The translations under genes were made by a program, and so were the position numbers. The notes beneath the pieces are model-generated. The model saw only the letters and a program-made list of their open reading frames with translations. It ran no database searches and was not told the origin of the DNA. A stretch of 64,000 bases of DNA. It comes from Nereocystis luetkeana (taxonomy: Eukaryota; Sar; Phaeophyceae; Laminariales; Laminariaceae). Positions 1-11,398 of the stretch are shown here, piece by piece (the stretch's first letter is position 1; each line of letters begins with the position of its first letter). Location of the stretch: positions 6,521,676-6,585,675 of the forward strand of contig JARUPZ010000025.1 in assembly GCA_031213475.1 (NCBI GenBank), given 5' to 3'.

Positions 1-95
1 CAAATCGACAGAAACATATTTGATTTATACCGTGCAAACCTTCCACCTTTCCAAATCGACCGAAACATATGCATTTTATACCGTACGAGACTCAA
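1..95. repeat. Two units of a 51-bp tandem repeat at the window edge
   Basis: CAAATCGAC-GAAACATAT followed by a TTTATACCGT block occurs at 1 and again at 52, with a few substitutions. The array may continue to the left of the window. Confidence 0.7.
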
Positions 96-1517
96 GATTG
101 AAAGGCGTATCGCGAATGTATCTCCGTTGAATGTGGCCTGTTGCTCTGTATTTTCCGTCCCCGTAATATCGCCAGCTGTAGGAGTCGCACCCTATACGCT
201 CAGCGTCAAACCTGTCTCCGTCTCCCTAGCCTGTACAAAACTGTGAATAGTGTCTTGTCACTCTACATACGGTGCTGTACATGGCAGTGGTGCGCGATAT
301 ATGTTTTCCAATCAAAACTCTTGAACACTCGTTTTCTCTACGCTAGACCCACGTTCTGCGCAACCCAAACGTGCGTGCCAATGTTCCGACGAAACCATTG
401 CCGATTTAAGCGTAATCTGCAAATGAGTCAAAATGCGCAACGAAGGCACGTAACATTCTACCAAGAACCAGAACATTTTCCACTTGAACCACTTCTCGCC
501 CCTTGCAAATTGTAATCCTCACCTCTCTCGTGTCTCACTACATCGCCTTTTTTTTGCCCATCTATACAACGTACTGTCCAAGTACACATCGCTTTCAAGT
601 TTATCTCTACGTCCATAACGCCCTGGAAGAAAGGCGCTGTATTGTGGGCCATATCATCAAACTTAAAGCAGACAATTGCAACCTTGCTGACTTCGTTCCG
701 ACTCATCACACGACACGGCGTTGCACCAAGCAATACACGCCCCCTCCAAATACATCCCTAGAATAAATAACAACGAAAACCGTAAAGGGTGCAGTCATTT
801 AACCACCCCCCATCCGTGAACAGTATAACATACGGAGCCCAATCTGGCTGTTCACGGGGCCACCGCCCGAAAGCTCGAAGGTGTACGCAGATCGAACGAG
901 CCCCGCAGGCAAATGTTGCGCGAACATAACAACTTCATTTAATTACAAACGAACCGTGAAACACGATGATCCGCTCTGTGGACACCAAATCAAACAAACA
1001 TTAGTTTCCATACCATCCGAATTGCTCCAGGGCACATTCTTCGCCATACCACACCATACTCACCGCCATCTTCAGAAGGCCTCTCACTCCGTAGCCAAAA
1101 ACAAACAATCGTCGACGTCATTCACACACCATCATATTTTCGAGCCTGTTGGGAACGCAATGTAGCTCGGCGACCTTCGGAAACACGCAGACGCCAAAAC
1201 CAGCTTCAGGAGACGCTTCCGCCACACCTAGCTCACGGCAATAAACGATCGCCTCGCCACCACAGGCAAGGCTGCCTGCTTGACCGCTAGCCCCGCTAAA
1301 GGTAAGTACAGGCCCCCTGACCACACGGCCCAACTCTCGCATCGGTTCAACCCCGCCCCCGACGGACGCTGCGACTACGTCACCGGCAAGATTCATGACG
1401 AATCGAACCGTAAACAAAACACATCCGAGACAGCTGTGGCGTCGAAGATCAGCACTGGAGTATGGGTTGTTGAAGGTTACGGAGCGATCTATGTCATGCA
1501 TCGCTCAGAGGTATATG
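96..1517. other. Flank downstream of the first FNIP gene, no gene recognised
   Basis: Short open frames occur on both strands, but none shows a recognisable motif. A 127-codon minus-strand frame at 1118-1501 lies directly 3' of the FNIP gene and could be a further exon. It has no counterpart downstream of the paralogue at 17.8 kb, so it is not called. Confidence 0.4.
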
Positions 1518-3383
1518 CTAAAGATCCTTCACGAATACAACGTCCGGTTCATCAAATGTGTCGATTTCTGGTGGGTAATCGAACGGGTCGTTCGATGGGT
1601 TTGCGCCATTGTCGTCGCCATGGGTCCATATCCTGGGTGCCGAGGGACGATGCTGCCCTTTCGCGATCATCCGCTTGTTGAATTTTTCACCTACCGCCAC
1701 CCACTTGAGCGATGCTGGCCACACAACCTCATGGATTGGCTGTTGAAAATGTCGTCCGAAGGCGAGTGTCCGCAGACGGCGCGGCCACTTTGCGAACTTT
1801 ACCGGGTGGTTAAACCAGTTCCCGAAAGCAAGCGATTGCAGTGAGATGGGCCACACGACATCCTCGATAGGTTGGTTGAATGCATACCCGAACGAAAGCG
1901 ACCGCAGAGATCGGGGCCATGATGCTTTCCTGATAGGGTGATTAAATCCGTCCCCAAACTCAAGGCGGTTCAGAGACGCCGGCCACACGCTGTCCGCGAT
2001 GGGTTGATCGAAGCTATCGCCGAAGGCGAGGTGGCGTAAACCTGCGGGCCATATCACGCTGGCGATCGGTTGGTCGAAGGAATTTCCCAACAACAGCCGG
2101 CGTAGGGATACTGGCCACACAGTGGTTAGCCTGTGTTGATGATGGAACTCCCTGAGGTGCACTAAATATGCGGACCATGACACATCAGTCATCGGTTGAT
2201 TGAAGCTGTCGCCGAAGGACAGCACCTTCAGGGACGCCGGCCACTCAACACCGATGATTGGATAGTCGAAGCATTCCCCGAACTCCAGCTTCAACAAAGA
2301 TGAAGGCCATACGACGTCGTCGATTGGTTCATCGAAGGTATCCCCGAAGGTCAGATGCAGCAAACTATCGGGCCATGCGACATCGGCGATCGGGCAGCAG
2401 AAGCTATCCCCGAAGACTAGTTGCAGTAACGAATTGGGCCATTGCACGTTGGAGATTTCTTGGTCGAAGTAGTCGCCTAGAACCAGTCTCCGCAACGAAG
2501 TGGGCCAAACAACGTCAGCGATCGGCTGGTTGAAGCGACCTCCCAACGTCAAATGAATCAGCGCGACCGGCCACGTGGCTGATACCACTGGTTGATTGAA
2601 ATACCCTCCTAGAGCAAGCCGACTCAGGGACTTCGGCAACGCCGACCAGTCAACCGGTTCGTCCTTTAGGCAGCCAATCGAGAGTCTACGAAGAGAGAAA
2701 GGCCACGACAATTGTCTCGTGTTGCGCATATTTTCGAGAGCGAAATTGTTTCCGTCGATGAACGATAACATGGCCTCGAAAAAGCTCCTGGGTGAAAGCA
2801 CGGATAACTTACCCGGCGCAACATCATACAAGCGAGACCAAGGGACGGGTGCCGAGAGCACCTGGCCGCATTCCACGCCGGTCAGCTGCATCCATTCCGC
2901 TCCCCGGACGAGTGCTGCTTCCGAAAGAACAGGTACAAGCATGGCAGACGGCATCATCCACTCCACGGACGCCGCTCGCACGGCAGGCAGTCGTCGCTGT
3001 TGTGCTGCCTCGATGTTGTCTTGGCCCGGGGCACAATCACCCCAGAGGCTCAATGGCATGCGTTTGCCGACGGTGACGGAAATGGTACGCACACTCCGAC
3101 AGGCGACACAGACGTCAAAAGATGCCAGCTGAAGCTCCAGCGAGCTCACGTACCACTTTCCTTTCGACGCCTGGCTTAGGGCGATCGTGATGGCCTTCAG
3201 CCATTGTCCGTTTCCTGGAAGGACAGTAGGAACGACGCAAACGATTGGGTTGTGATTTTTATTAGTGAAATGTGTATACGTCGTTTCACCGGTTCGGCGT
3301 GTTATCTGTTCAACACGGGGATGATAACCGCGACCTTTATCGAACGAGTTTGTTTTGCTGTCTAGCGTGTGGATATCGAACAC
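1518..3383 (-). CDS. FNIP-type leucine-rich-repeat protein, paralogue 1
   Basis: An open frame of 621 codons. From about residue 225 to 575 it is built of some 16 tandem units of 22 residues with the pattern WPxSLxxLxFGxxFNQPIxxV. This matches FNIP repeats, a leucine-rich-repeat variant known from Dictyostelium and giant viruses and generally taken to form a solenoid for protein binding. One central unit (W-S-A-Y-L, near 2130-2190) is degenerate. N-terminal to the repeats is a domain of about 150 residues shared with the paralogue at 17.8-19.2 kb, with CVACR and RMPLSLWGD as landmarks; I do not recognise it. The C-terminus shares FDxPPxxDxFDxP with the paralogue. Similarity to the paralogue stops upstream exactly at a CCTTCCAG/G sequence (minus strand, about 3215). 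The first 55 or so residues are therefore probably intron read-through, with a true exon starting near 3214 and upstream exon(s) not identified. The binding partner and cell location are unknown; no signal peptide or membrane segment is evident. Confidence 0.85.
   Translation of the reverse strand: MFDIHTLDSKTNSFDKGRGYHPRVEQITRRTGETTYTHFTNKNHNPIVCVVPTVLPGNGQWLKAITIALSQASKGKWYVSSLELQLASFDVCVACRSVRTISVTVGKRMPLSLWGDCAPGQDNIEAAQQRRLPAVRAASVEWMMPSAMLVPVLSEAALVRGAEWMQLTGVECGQVLSAPVPWSRLYDVAPGKLSVLSPRSFFEAMLSFIDGNNFALENMRNTRQLSWPFSLRRLSIGCLKDEPVDWSALPKSLSRLALGGYFNQPVVSATWPVALIHLTLGGRFNQPIADVVWPTSLRRLVLGDYFDQEISNVQWPNSLLQLVFGDSFCCPIADVAWPDSLLHLTFGDTFDEPIDDVVWPSSLLKLEFGECFDYPIIGVEWPASLKVLSFGDSFNQPMTDVSWSAYLVHLREFHHQHRLTTVWPVSLRRLLLGNSFDQPIASVIWPAGLRHLAFGDSFDQPIADSVWPASLNRLEFGDGFNHPIRKASWPRSLRSLSFGYAFNQPIEDVVWPISLQSLAFGNWFNHPVKFAKWPRRLRTLAFGRHFQQPIHEVVWPASLKWVAVGEKFNKRMIAKGQHRPSAPRIWTHGDDNGANPSNDPFDYPPEIDTFDEPDVVFVKDL
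3215..3230 (-). other. Probable 3' splice acceptor of FNIP gene 1
   Basis: On the minus strand, CTACTGTCCTTCCAG is followed by GAAACGG. The same pyrimidine tract and CAG sit at the same codon (P-G-N/R-G) in the paralogue near 19201-19215, and protein similarity begins there in both genes. Confidence 0.5.
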
Positions 3384-6031
3384 AAAACCGTGGCACGTAC
3401 TACCTCATCGCTTAGTGATATGGCCCGAAATATCATAAATTCATGTTAAAGCCTTTCCCCAAGGCGGAATCCCCCCCAAGTATACAACGTGATACGACGG
3501 TTGCCTGTGCGTAACCGACGCTGAGGAAAATCAAACCAACCTGAAAAATACAGATGAGTATATATTGATAGCCTCGGTTGTGCGCTAGATATCTACACCA
3601 TTCATCAACGGCCACACGAAAGACATAGACAAGCGGCAGTGTCAAGCCAGCCGCCCTAATTAAAAGCAAAGGTGGATAGCGCGGACGTATTTCTCCTCTC
3701 TAAAAACGAAATATTTGTCCAGCTGCCCATCATGTCACAATCAAATTTGTCGGCGACGGTGTTGTCCAAGCTGTCTCGACGAAGCAGAGACAAATGTGAT
3801 AAACAATAGCATATATATCGGACAGACAAGATTGGTCTTTTGGGTTGCAATGCGTATTTTTGGGTATTCGACAGCCATGATGACGCGGTCAACTACAATT
3901 CATACAATGGATACCACCCCTCCTACGCGGACAACGGACGGCGCTTTTTATCCTGGTTCGAAAAACCCTGTCTTTTGCGGGCGTTATATCATATTCGAGC
4001 GTTTCAGCCGTCTCGAAGCAGAGCTGCTCATTTTTCATGAAAGACGGTCTGTGTTTTTAGTAGATGAACATGTGAGGACTTACCTGCAGCTTCAAAACCG
4101 TCCCATTTCCTCGTTGACTTCAATTTCACTACACCCACTACTCCAAATAAATGGCGAGTCGTGAATGAAAAATCTTCGAGTTCTGTACTCGGATTGAAAC
4201 GCTTGCTTCGACTCTATACGTAGACGAAGACTTGGGAACAGAAAAAAACACTGTCTATCAGCAATCCTAAGAAAGACCACGGGATTGAACGGCGTGGAAA
4301 GGGATACCGAAATACCACCACATACTAACCATCCTATCGCGAAGCTCAGTATAAACTACTACCAGCATATATATATAGCGAGCAAAATATGTAATATCGG
4401 GACGTATGGGTGTACGTGAACCTCCAAGGCAGCGACACAGCAATATCACCGACCTCAACTGTGGCCCGAGTGTATGGTTTGTGTTCTACTTTCGTATTAG
4501 GACGCACGCTACCTTTTGCAGAAAACAAGCCTCCCACTTCCTATTTAGAAAGTTCACGCAGCTTCACTGGATTCGTGTTTATCTATACGTCCGGGACATG
4601 ACCAGTGTAGACACGCGTACAGTCTGGTGCAAGCGAAACGCGTCGAATTTTCCAGCGTCGGATGCCCATGCTTTTTAACCGTAGTTGTCTGCCTCTGCGT
4701 TGTCTGCCACTCCCCCGCACAACGATTAGCAAATATGGTTGATTTCCTCCTGATCATTACGACTAAAATATTGTATGTTTCGCTTTATTTAGGTACAGGT
4801 TTGACGGGATCTCGAACGTTTGGTGAAATCGACAATAATACCCACAGTGCTCGGCTTCGGTTACACAGGGGCTCACAGAAGAGATGTGCGACAATCAGCA
4901 GCCCTTTCAACAAACTTTACCACCGTTCGACTAATTAAAAAACAAAACACACCTCTGCTTTTTAGTTCGAAGGTACGGGGTTCAAGCATACGATCGGCGT
5001 TCAGAGGAGAATAGGACAGGCTATTGCCCCTAGCCAGTCCGTTCTCCAGCAGTTGCTCCAAATGCGGTTACGCATTCCTTTGAGTACCCCATAGTGACTT
5101 TTCATGAAAACAAAAAATAGCCATATAATAAACGTTCCTTTTATAACAAGTAACACCTGACACTATTCTGTCGAAGGCCTGGGTTTTCACGGGGGAAATG
5201 TTCGAGTTGAGAACCAGGAGAACGTCCTCCGTAATAAACCTAAGAATGACACCCTCTATCAAGACGACCAGCCAGGCAGTAAAGTTCAAACATCCGAGTA
5301 GCACCGCCATTCCACCTAAACGGTGGACGCCGTTTGGGGAATTTCCCTTCTACTCGCATGTACAGAAATGTGAGCTGCACGGTAATCCAGGCGGTGTTAT
5401 TGAAACCATACGGAGCTGTACGGTAAATTGTTCGGACCTTAAGCTAAGTTGATTGTTGCGTTATTGCGAGTCAGCGATAGCACATGGGTATTTTTTTTTT
5501 GGCGTGGTTGAACGTAGAACAGAAGCGGTGGCACCGTCTTCTAATACTCACCATTGATTGCATCGTTGCACGATTAGTAGCGAGGAGACCCTGAACCTGT
5601 GTTCTGAAATAAAGGGGCGCCGGCGTGCTTGCCAAACAAGCGGTGGATGTAAAACGCGCATCTAATTTCCGGGCCGAAGTGGCTCAAGGAGTGTTTGGGA
5701 ATGTGGTAAGCAGGGCACAAACAAACAGGCCGCAGTGTCCCGGGACAGTTCCATACTGCAAATAAATAGAAAGAAACCATTGCTTGCAAGTTCGGCAGGG
5801 AGTAAGTCGGGCGCGTATGGATTGGTTCAAAAGTCGATGCACATAGAATGCACAGAGTACAGTCATCTCGTTGTCCGGCTAACAATATATCGTAGGCTTT
5901 GAAAGAACGGGTGACGACGTGTCACTACGTGGTATGTGTTTGACGTCGCAATGTGCGTAACAGCCCTCGGCATACAGCAGTTATATGGACGCCCGACCAA
6001 CTGAACTAATCAGATGGGCTGATTGCCTATG
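3384..6031. other. Stretch with no recognised gene
   Basis: Only short frames without family motifs are present. Upstream exon(s) of the FNIP gene may lie here, but I could not identify them. There is a short TA run near 4366-4377. Confidence 0.35.
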
Positions 6032-6149
6032 CTATTACGGGGGACCATAGTTAATAGGACCGAACATTGTTAGTAAAAATGGTGATATAAATACCTGATA
6101 GGTTTTTATGCATACCATAGGTCCTATCACCTATGGTCCCTCGAATTAG
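6032..6149. mobile_element. Inverted-repeat element family A, copy 1 (MITE-like)
   Basis: Begins CTATTACGGGGGACCATAG and ends with the approximate reverse complement (GGTCC-ATCACCTATGGTCCC). It has no coding capacity. It is the most diverged of three copies; the centre carries the family's TTGTTAGTAAAAATGG block and a TAGGTTTTTATG block. Confidence 0.85.
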
Positions 6150-6594
6150 CTTGGCACAAGACAAGACTACGGCTGACATATACCCCGGTGTCGAACGTTC
6201 TATACTTGATAACTTCGTCTCATTGGCCGTGTGGTCATTGTTTGTTTGCGAGGTGTGAGATGCACCTCAACACGCGTATGATACAGTCGCTATGGACTAA
6301 CATTTAGATCAGCGCAAGTGAGTGTTGTTATCTTCAGCATATATATTTGGATGTTTCAGCCGTTCGGTCATGCAAGGCACCGGCGTTTGAGTTGACGCTT
6401 AGCAATCCGAAGGTGGTACTGTGTCGGAGAGGGATACAACCTGTAAGTTTTAGAGAGACTTTACTCGAAGACCCTCGACCCGCCAGACGTACATCAGATA
6501 GGAACAGTAGTATTTACACGCGATACTCAAGAAAAAGGGCGTGCTATTAAAAGCACAGCACGGCACAGTACAATACCAGTGAACTACAACAACA

Positions 6595-6634
6595 GGAAAA
6601 TATATTATTTTCCTGGAAAATATATTATTTACCT
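6595..6634. repeat. 20-bp near-palindrome duplicated in tandem
   Basis: The unit GGAAAATATATTATTTTCCT occurs twice back to back, with one change in the second copy. Each unit is almost its own reverse complement. Confidence 0.75.
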
Positions 6635-7242
6635 GTCCTATTCCAAAAGCTCTCTGGATTGGAAGATTACACAGACAGGGGGAGGCAACCTGAGCTATGC
6701 CCGGGATGCTGAGGTCTCATTCGAGAACCACCAGGAGGACCAAAACGAGAAGGAGCGCGTACATTGGAGTGCATAGAGCCGGTGGAGCTCATGGCATTAG
6801 TGGCATCGACAACTAAGGGCGCGTCTTAACCCCCGCCAGCAAGCATTTGCATGAACCGAATGGAATATGTCTTGCCTCTTGCGCTGGTGCTGATCGGTTG
6901 TTGGAAATGAATAGATTCAGTGCCGCCCGAGGAAAACAGCATGCTGTTTGGAGGAAGTAAAGGTACGCCCCAAGACTCTCCGCCGGCTTCCGAAGTACTG
7001 CCCGTTTCACTGTTATTCTTTGTTTGGCTCGTTTTCGGACGCCTCAAGAAACGAGCTCCGTGTAAATGTTCGGCGGAGGCGTTACCAGACCCCCCGAAAA
7101 AATATATATATATTCCGGCAAAAACGGTGATTCAAACAACTTTCCACGGCATTTGGGTTTCATTCGTTGACCCATGGCCATCCTGGGAGGTCTATTCTGC
7201 GTGGTGCCTGGGTTTGAAAAACGTCGTTCGCCATTCTGGTTT

Positions 7243-7244
<2 letters not shown>

Positions 7245-7290
<46 letters not shown>
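7245..7290. repeat. (CTG)15 microsatellite
   Basis: Fifteen uninterrupted CTG units, the longest pure CAG/CTG run in the window. Confidence 0.95.
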
Positions 7291-7291
<1 letters not shown>

Positions 7292-8410
7292 ACAATTTCC
7301 TTAACACGCTCGGAGTCAAATTGAATGCGACCGCACGTTCAAATAATATCATATACCGGTATATATTTTGCAATATTTCGGAAGCCCCTCCCCATAGACG
7401 GCGAAGAGGGTAATTCTGGCATCAGATAGACGGTCAAAAGAGCCTCGGAAGGGGGGATGCCTACAAACTGAAAGTAGGCCAAAACCGGTCCTACGGCCCG
7501 AAGCAGTAAAAGGCACAGGGATAAGCTCCAGTCGCTTGCAACCCAGTGAACGATGTAGTTCGGATTTGTTTTCCAAAAGCGTTTAAAAGACTAGCTTCGC
7601 AGGCGCTGGCCCTACGTCATCTGCATCATCTCGCGTTCGGAGGTACGTATCAGCGCGTTCTTGGGCGATACAAATTTCAAATGAACTGAAAAAAGGGCAA
7701 ATGCAAAAATCAGTTATACCTGATCCGTTTGAGCCAGAACCAGGTATCCACTAAAACCAAGTAAAAAACGCGCGCCACGAGCGGTGTTCTGTTCATGAAG
7801 GTCGGGTAACAAAGAAGCGTGCCACATGGCCTCCAACATCCAAATCGCTTTGTCTCCTTTAGGGTTTAGATACCACGGGCTTCACTTGGACCTGCAGAGA
7901 GTCACTATCAATAGGCTTCGTTTGGTTTGCCACGGCGGGGGCGCCAATAAGAGTATTTGTTTTGCCCCCCCCCCCTCCCCCCCTTGACAGCTTGGAATCT
8001 CAAAGATCGTCCTCCCGGAGCCGCCTGCTCGGCACGAATTAGTCTTGCCGTACCAAACCTGAGACCACCTTGACACGGGGTGGTGCAGATACAGACCATG
8101 GTGCTGGATAGACCGCTGTGACCATCTAAAACAACACAGAAGTACACATCAAAACAACTAACTGAAGCATGTCGCACACCCCAGAGAAGAAAAGTGAAAC
8201 AATTTGCGTACGCATGCATGCATATATATGTAGATACGTACTTTTACGTACAACGTACGAGCACAGAGTTTAGGGTTAGTACAGAAAAAATCAACAGTGA
8301 GAGGGCAGACGCATAAATAAGGAGAGAGAAAAAAGTGCACGTACATGGCCTCTCTGATTGGTTCAAAGCTGGTCAAAAATCAGTCGAAAGCTAGACAGAG
8401 TAGAAAAAAA

Positions 8411-8545
8411 CAGGTATACCTTGGCCTTTTCGAACCAAAATCAGTTACGATGTCAGCCTGGCTAATAGCAGGGTTCCTGGGGTGTGTTTTGTACTTGTTT
8501 TTAGATCGTAACTGATTTTGGCCGGAAAGGGGCCAGGTATACCTC
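8411..8545. mobile_element. Fold-back element with arms of about 40 bp
   Basis: The left arm (8411-8451) starts CAGGTATACC and ends AAAATCAGTTACGAT. The right arm (8505-8545) is its near-complete reverse complement, starting ATCGTAACTGATTTTGG and ending AGGTATACCT. The spacer is about 53 bp. Related pieces (AAAATCAGTTATACCTG) occur near 7707-7730. No coding capacity. Confidence 0.75.
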
Positions 8546-10702
8546 ATTTTGGCAAAAATATAAATATAACCATATTGTGTACTTGTACAGCAGAGGCGAG
8601 GCCACATCTTCGTTGGGACTAAAGGGACACCACAGTTCATTGCTGCCGACAGATGATAGTTATCCACTTGCACCTTAAGTACGGGTGTGTACGAAGTGTA
8701 CCGCTGAATATAGTACGAACATTCACAAAGTGACAAGAAGCGACGCAAGCTCAAAGGACCAACTGCGTGTTCTGAGGGGCAACTACAATATCCACTTCTT
8801 CTGTAGCATGCACGTGCAGTTCTACACAAACGCGCCCGGCCCGACACACGGGACACACATGTGAATACAACTTCGCTGAACAAGGGCGTATGCGTCTATT
8901 AGAACGACAGAAATAAACATGGACGCAGCAATGGACATACATACCAGCATGGGGGTTAGACAGAGGGAAACCCGTGAACGGATACCACGTACCTGGTATA
9001 CAACAGGAACTGGTACAAGACAAACCGATGCTGCAGAATATATACTGCTGTATGTACACATGCCCTCTACGATACATGGCCTGGAATCGGAAATCATCCA
9101 AGAATGCAACTATTTTATAGTTATCACGGGGGGGGGTGTACTGACACTATACGCGCAGTAGAAATAGTGGACGCAGTCCCCGCTTCGTGCTCGGTACTCG
9201 GTAAACACGTTTCTGCACGACTATCCCAACATATATTCAAGGCATAGCTGAGGACGGACCTACAAGTAAGTACGGGGGAACAAACAAGTCCAGCAGCAAT
9301 CGTGCTGCAAGAATCCATCATCGTTGGCATCAGAAGGGAAGCTGGGGAGAACAACACCGTTCCACAGCGACAGCCGTCGCAGTATAGTCACGCGGCCTGC
9401 AGCAAAGGCTGGGTATGGTATCGGTGACGAGTCCCAACATATACGACGTAGACGATAACCGGGGAAGCGAAACAAGAGTTGAAACTGTTGTCTAAAAGAT
9501 ACCGGACGAGATACGTAGATCTTCTCAATTCCCACCCTCCACCTCTTTTCTCAATCTCAAGATAACGCACTGCTGTATTGACAGTGACAGGCCTAGTATT
9601 TGTATGGGAGGCCATCGTGACGCCCTTTCCTGCACCTTTTACATTGACACCACCCTTTGTGACACATCAGTGCATGACTATGGTCTCAGGCCAGGTGTTT
9701 CTAGGATATTCTGTAGGCGACTAATAATACGGTTTGGATACGTGTACGGCCTCAGCAGTACAGTGCGGATAGTTCCCACCTTGCTCGCTACTCGTACTGC
9801 AAGCTGCCGGCTCAGTCGCTGAGGGATCGTCGAAGCCCGAATCAGTCCCGGAAGACCCCTCCATTGTTGTAAGCGACCTCTTCCCCATCGCAGGTGCCAT
9901 GTCGGTACTGAGAAATGGTAGGCCTGGTATTTTTGCCTGCTCTTCGCCTCCGGTGACTACGTGCCACGTCGCCACGTCGCTACGTCCGTTATATTTTCGT
10001 AGGGGTTTCGAGTCTCTTCGACTTGCGTTGCTTCCGATTGGTTGCGACCGGGAAATGTTTAGAATCAGCCCCTAATAACGGCAATTTCACCCAAACGCAA
10101 CAACTAAAGTACATATAATACTAAAAATGTCAACAGCCAGACCTGGACAGACCTACCTTGTACGAAATATACTGCTGTCTGGGAGGGTTGCCACTGACCG
10201 GCACGAACAACGAAAAAAAAGGCCCTTTACTCTACTACAGTAGGTCGATACATGAAGAGTGTCTTCTGGTGGGATGCAAACAATCAGTTCCGCCGCCCGC
10301 TGACAGACGCCGCCGCCATACGGGCACGGCAAGGCAGTAACCAGCAACGCGCTAACACATCAGAAACCAGAATTTCGATCGGCCCAAGGTGCCCCAATCG
10401 TGTGTAGGCGTGCGTTTCAACCTGGATCTGCGTGTATTTTGTTACGTTGCTGTTCTAAATGCGGCTGCACGCAGCAAAACACGACCAACTGCCTAAACGC
10501 CGTACTGCAGTTGTACGTATTATACCTTGTTTGTACACTTGGTTTCAGTGAATACCCCTGCCCGTTGTAGCCTAATACAGCAGTCAATAGCAGTCCTGCT
10601 GGAGCATTCTATTTTCCTCCGGTACGTATGTTTATGAGGGTATTCCATAACAAGGGGAAGTGTTGCCATACATGGTCCATCATCGACTTCTGTTTCTGCC
10701 CA
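8546..10702. other. Stretch with no recognised gene
   Basis: Open frames here are short, overlap on opposite strands and lack domain motifs. Confidence 0.4.
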
Positions 10703-10813
10703 CTATTACGGGGGACCATAGTTAATAGGACCAAATATTGTTAGTAAAAATGGTTAAATATATAGGTTTTTATGTATACCATAGGTCCTATTAACTATGG
10801 TCCCCCGTAATAG
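10703..10813. mobile_element. Inverted-repeat element family A, copy 2 (best preserved)
   Basis: Begins CTATTACGGGGGACCATAG and ends with the exact complement CTATGGTCCCCCGTAATAG. The terminal repeats are about 31 bp and perfect, around an AT-rich core of some 50 bp. Element B copy 1 was inserted within 4 bp of its right end. Likely mobilised in trans by an unseen transposase. Confidence 0.92.
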
Positions 10814-10817
10814 TCGT

Positions 10818-11217
10818 AACAGACAAATCGGAAAAATGGGAACGAAGCCTAAAATGAGAACCAAGCCGTATCTTCTCCAGAATCATGTGGTGTATCAGAT
10901 AACCAAAATGATCCTGCGAAACCCCTTGGCCAGCCCTGTGAGAGGAGCTCGTCAGAACGGTCATGCTCCATCTCGTGCCTTCGGGTGGGCGCAAAAAGCG
11001 ATATACGCTCTGGCTCTATTGTGATTTCTCTAGATGCTGGCTACCGCGGCGATGCCGAGGACTTCCAGCCTGAGCGACAGCTCATTCGAAGGCTGCTGTA
11101 CAGCCCCACAGGACTGTCAACTTTTTTTCTTGGAGTTGTACACAATTGGTTTGCTTTCTAAAAAAAAACGTCCGTTCTCATTTTTTGTTTCGTTCCCATT
11201 TTTCAGATTTGTCTGTT
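10818..11217. mobile_element. Inverted-repeat element family B, copy 1, with 4-bp target duplication
   Basis: A 400-bp element with ends AACAGACAAATCGG and CAGATTTGTCTGTT. The similarity of the ends continues inward through GGAAAAATGGGAACGAAG, about 30 bp in all. TCGT flanks both sides (10814-10817 and 11218-11221), a 4-bp target-site duplication. No transposase is encoded. A second copy lies inverted at 13976-14369. Confidence 0.92.
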
Positions 11218-11398
11218 TCGTACAGCTAATAATAGAGTAAGTACGATAACTGTTGAGTGGTGGACAGAAAAAATCTGCAGAGTGTACAGTAGTCAGTCGC
11301 AGTACGAAAATCAGGACGGTGTGTACGCGGGTACGTCGCAGGTGTAGTGCAGAGTATTCTGACAGTAAGTTATTCTCATTATACACCTTTATTTATTA

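Larger units (their letters stand above)
6150..8410. other. Stretch with no recognised gene
   Basis: Holds a self-complementary duplication (6595-6634), a CTG tract (7245-7290) and a C-rich run (about 7967-7983). No frame has recognisable domains; a poly-Ala or poly-Cys frame is just the CTG tract. Confidence 0.4.

Noticed and set aside
7174..7413. Poly-cysteine or poly-alanine protein
   Set aside because: Produced by the (CTG)15 microsatellite read in different frames.
8270..8280. Second telomere tract (TTTAGGGTTAG)
   Set aside because: Less than two units long, within chance.
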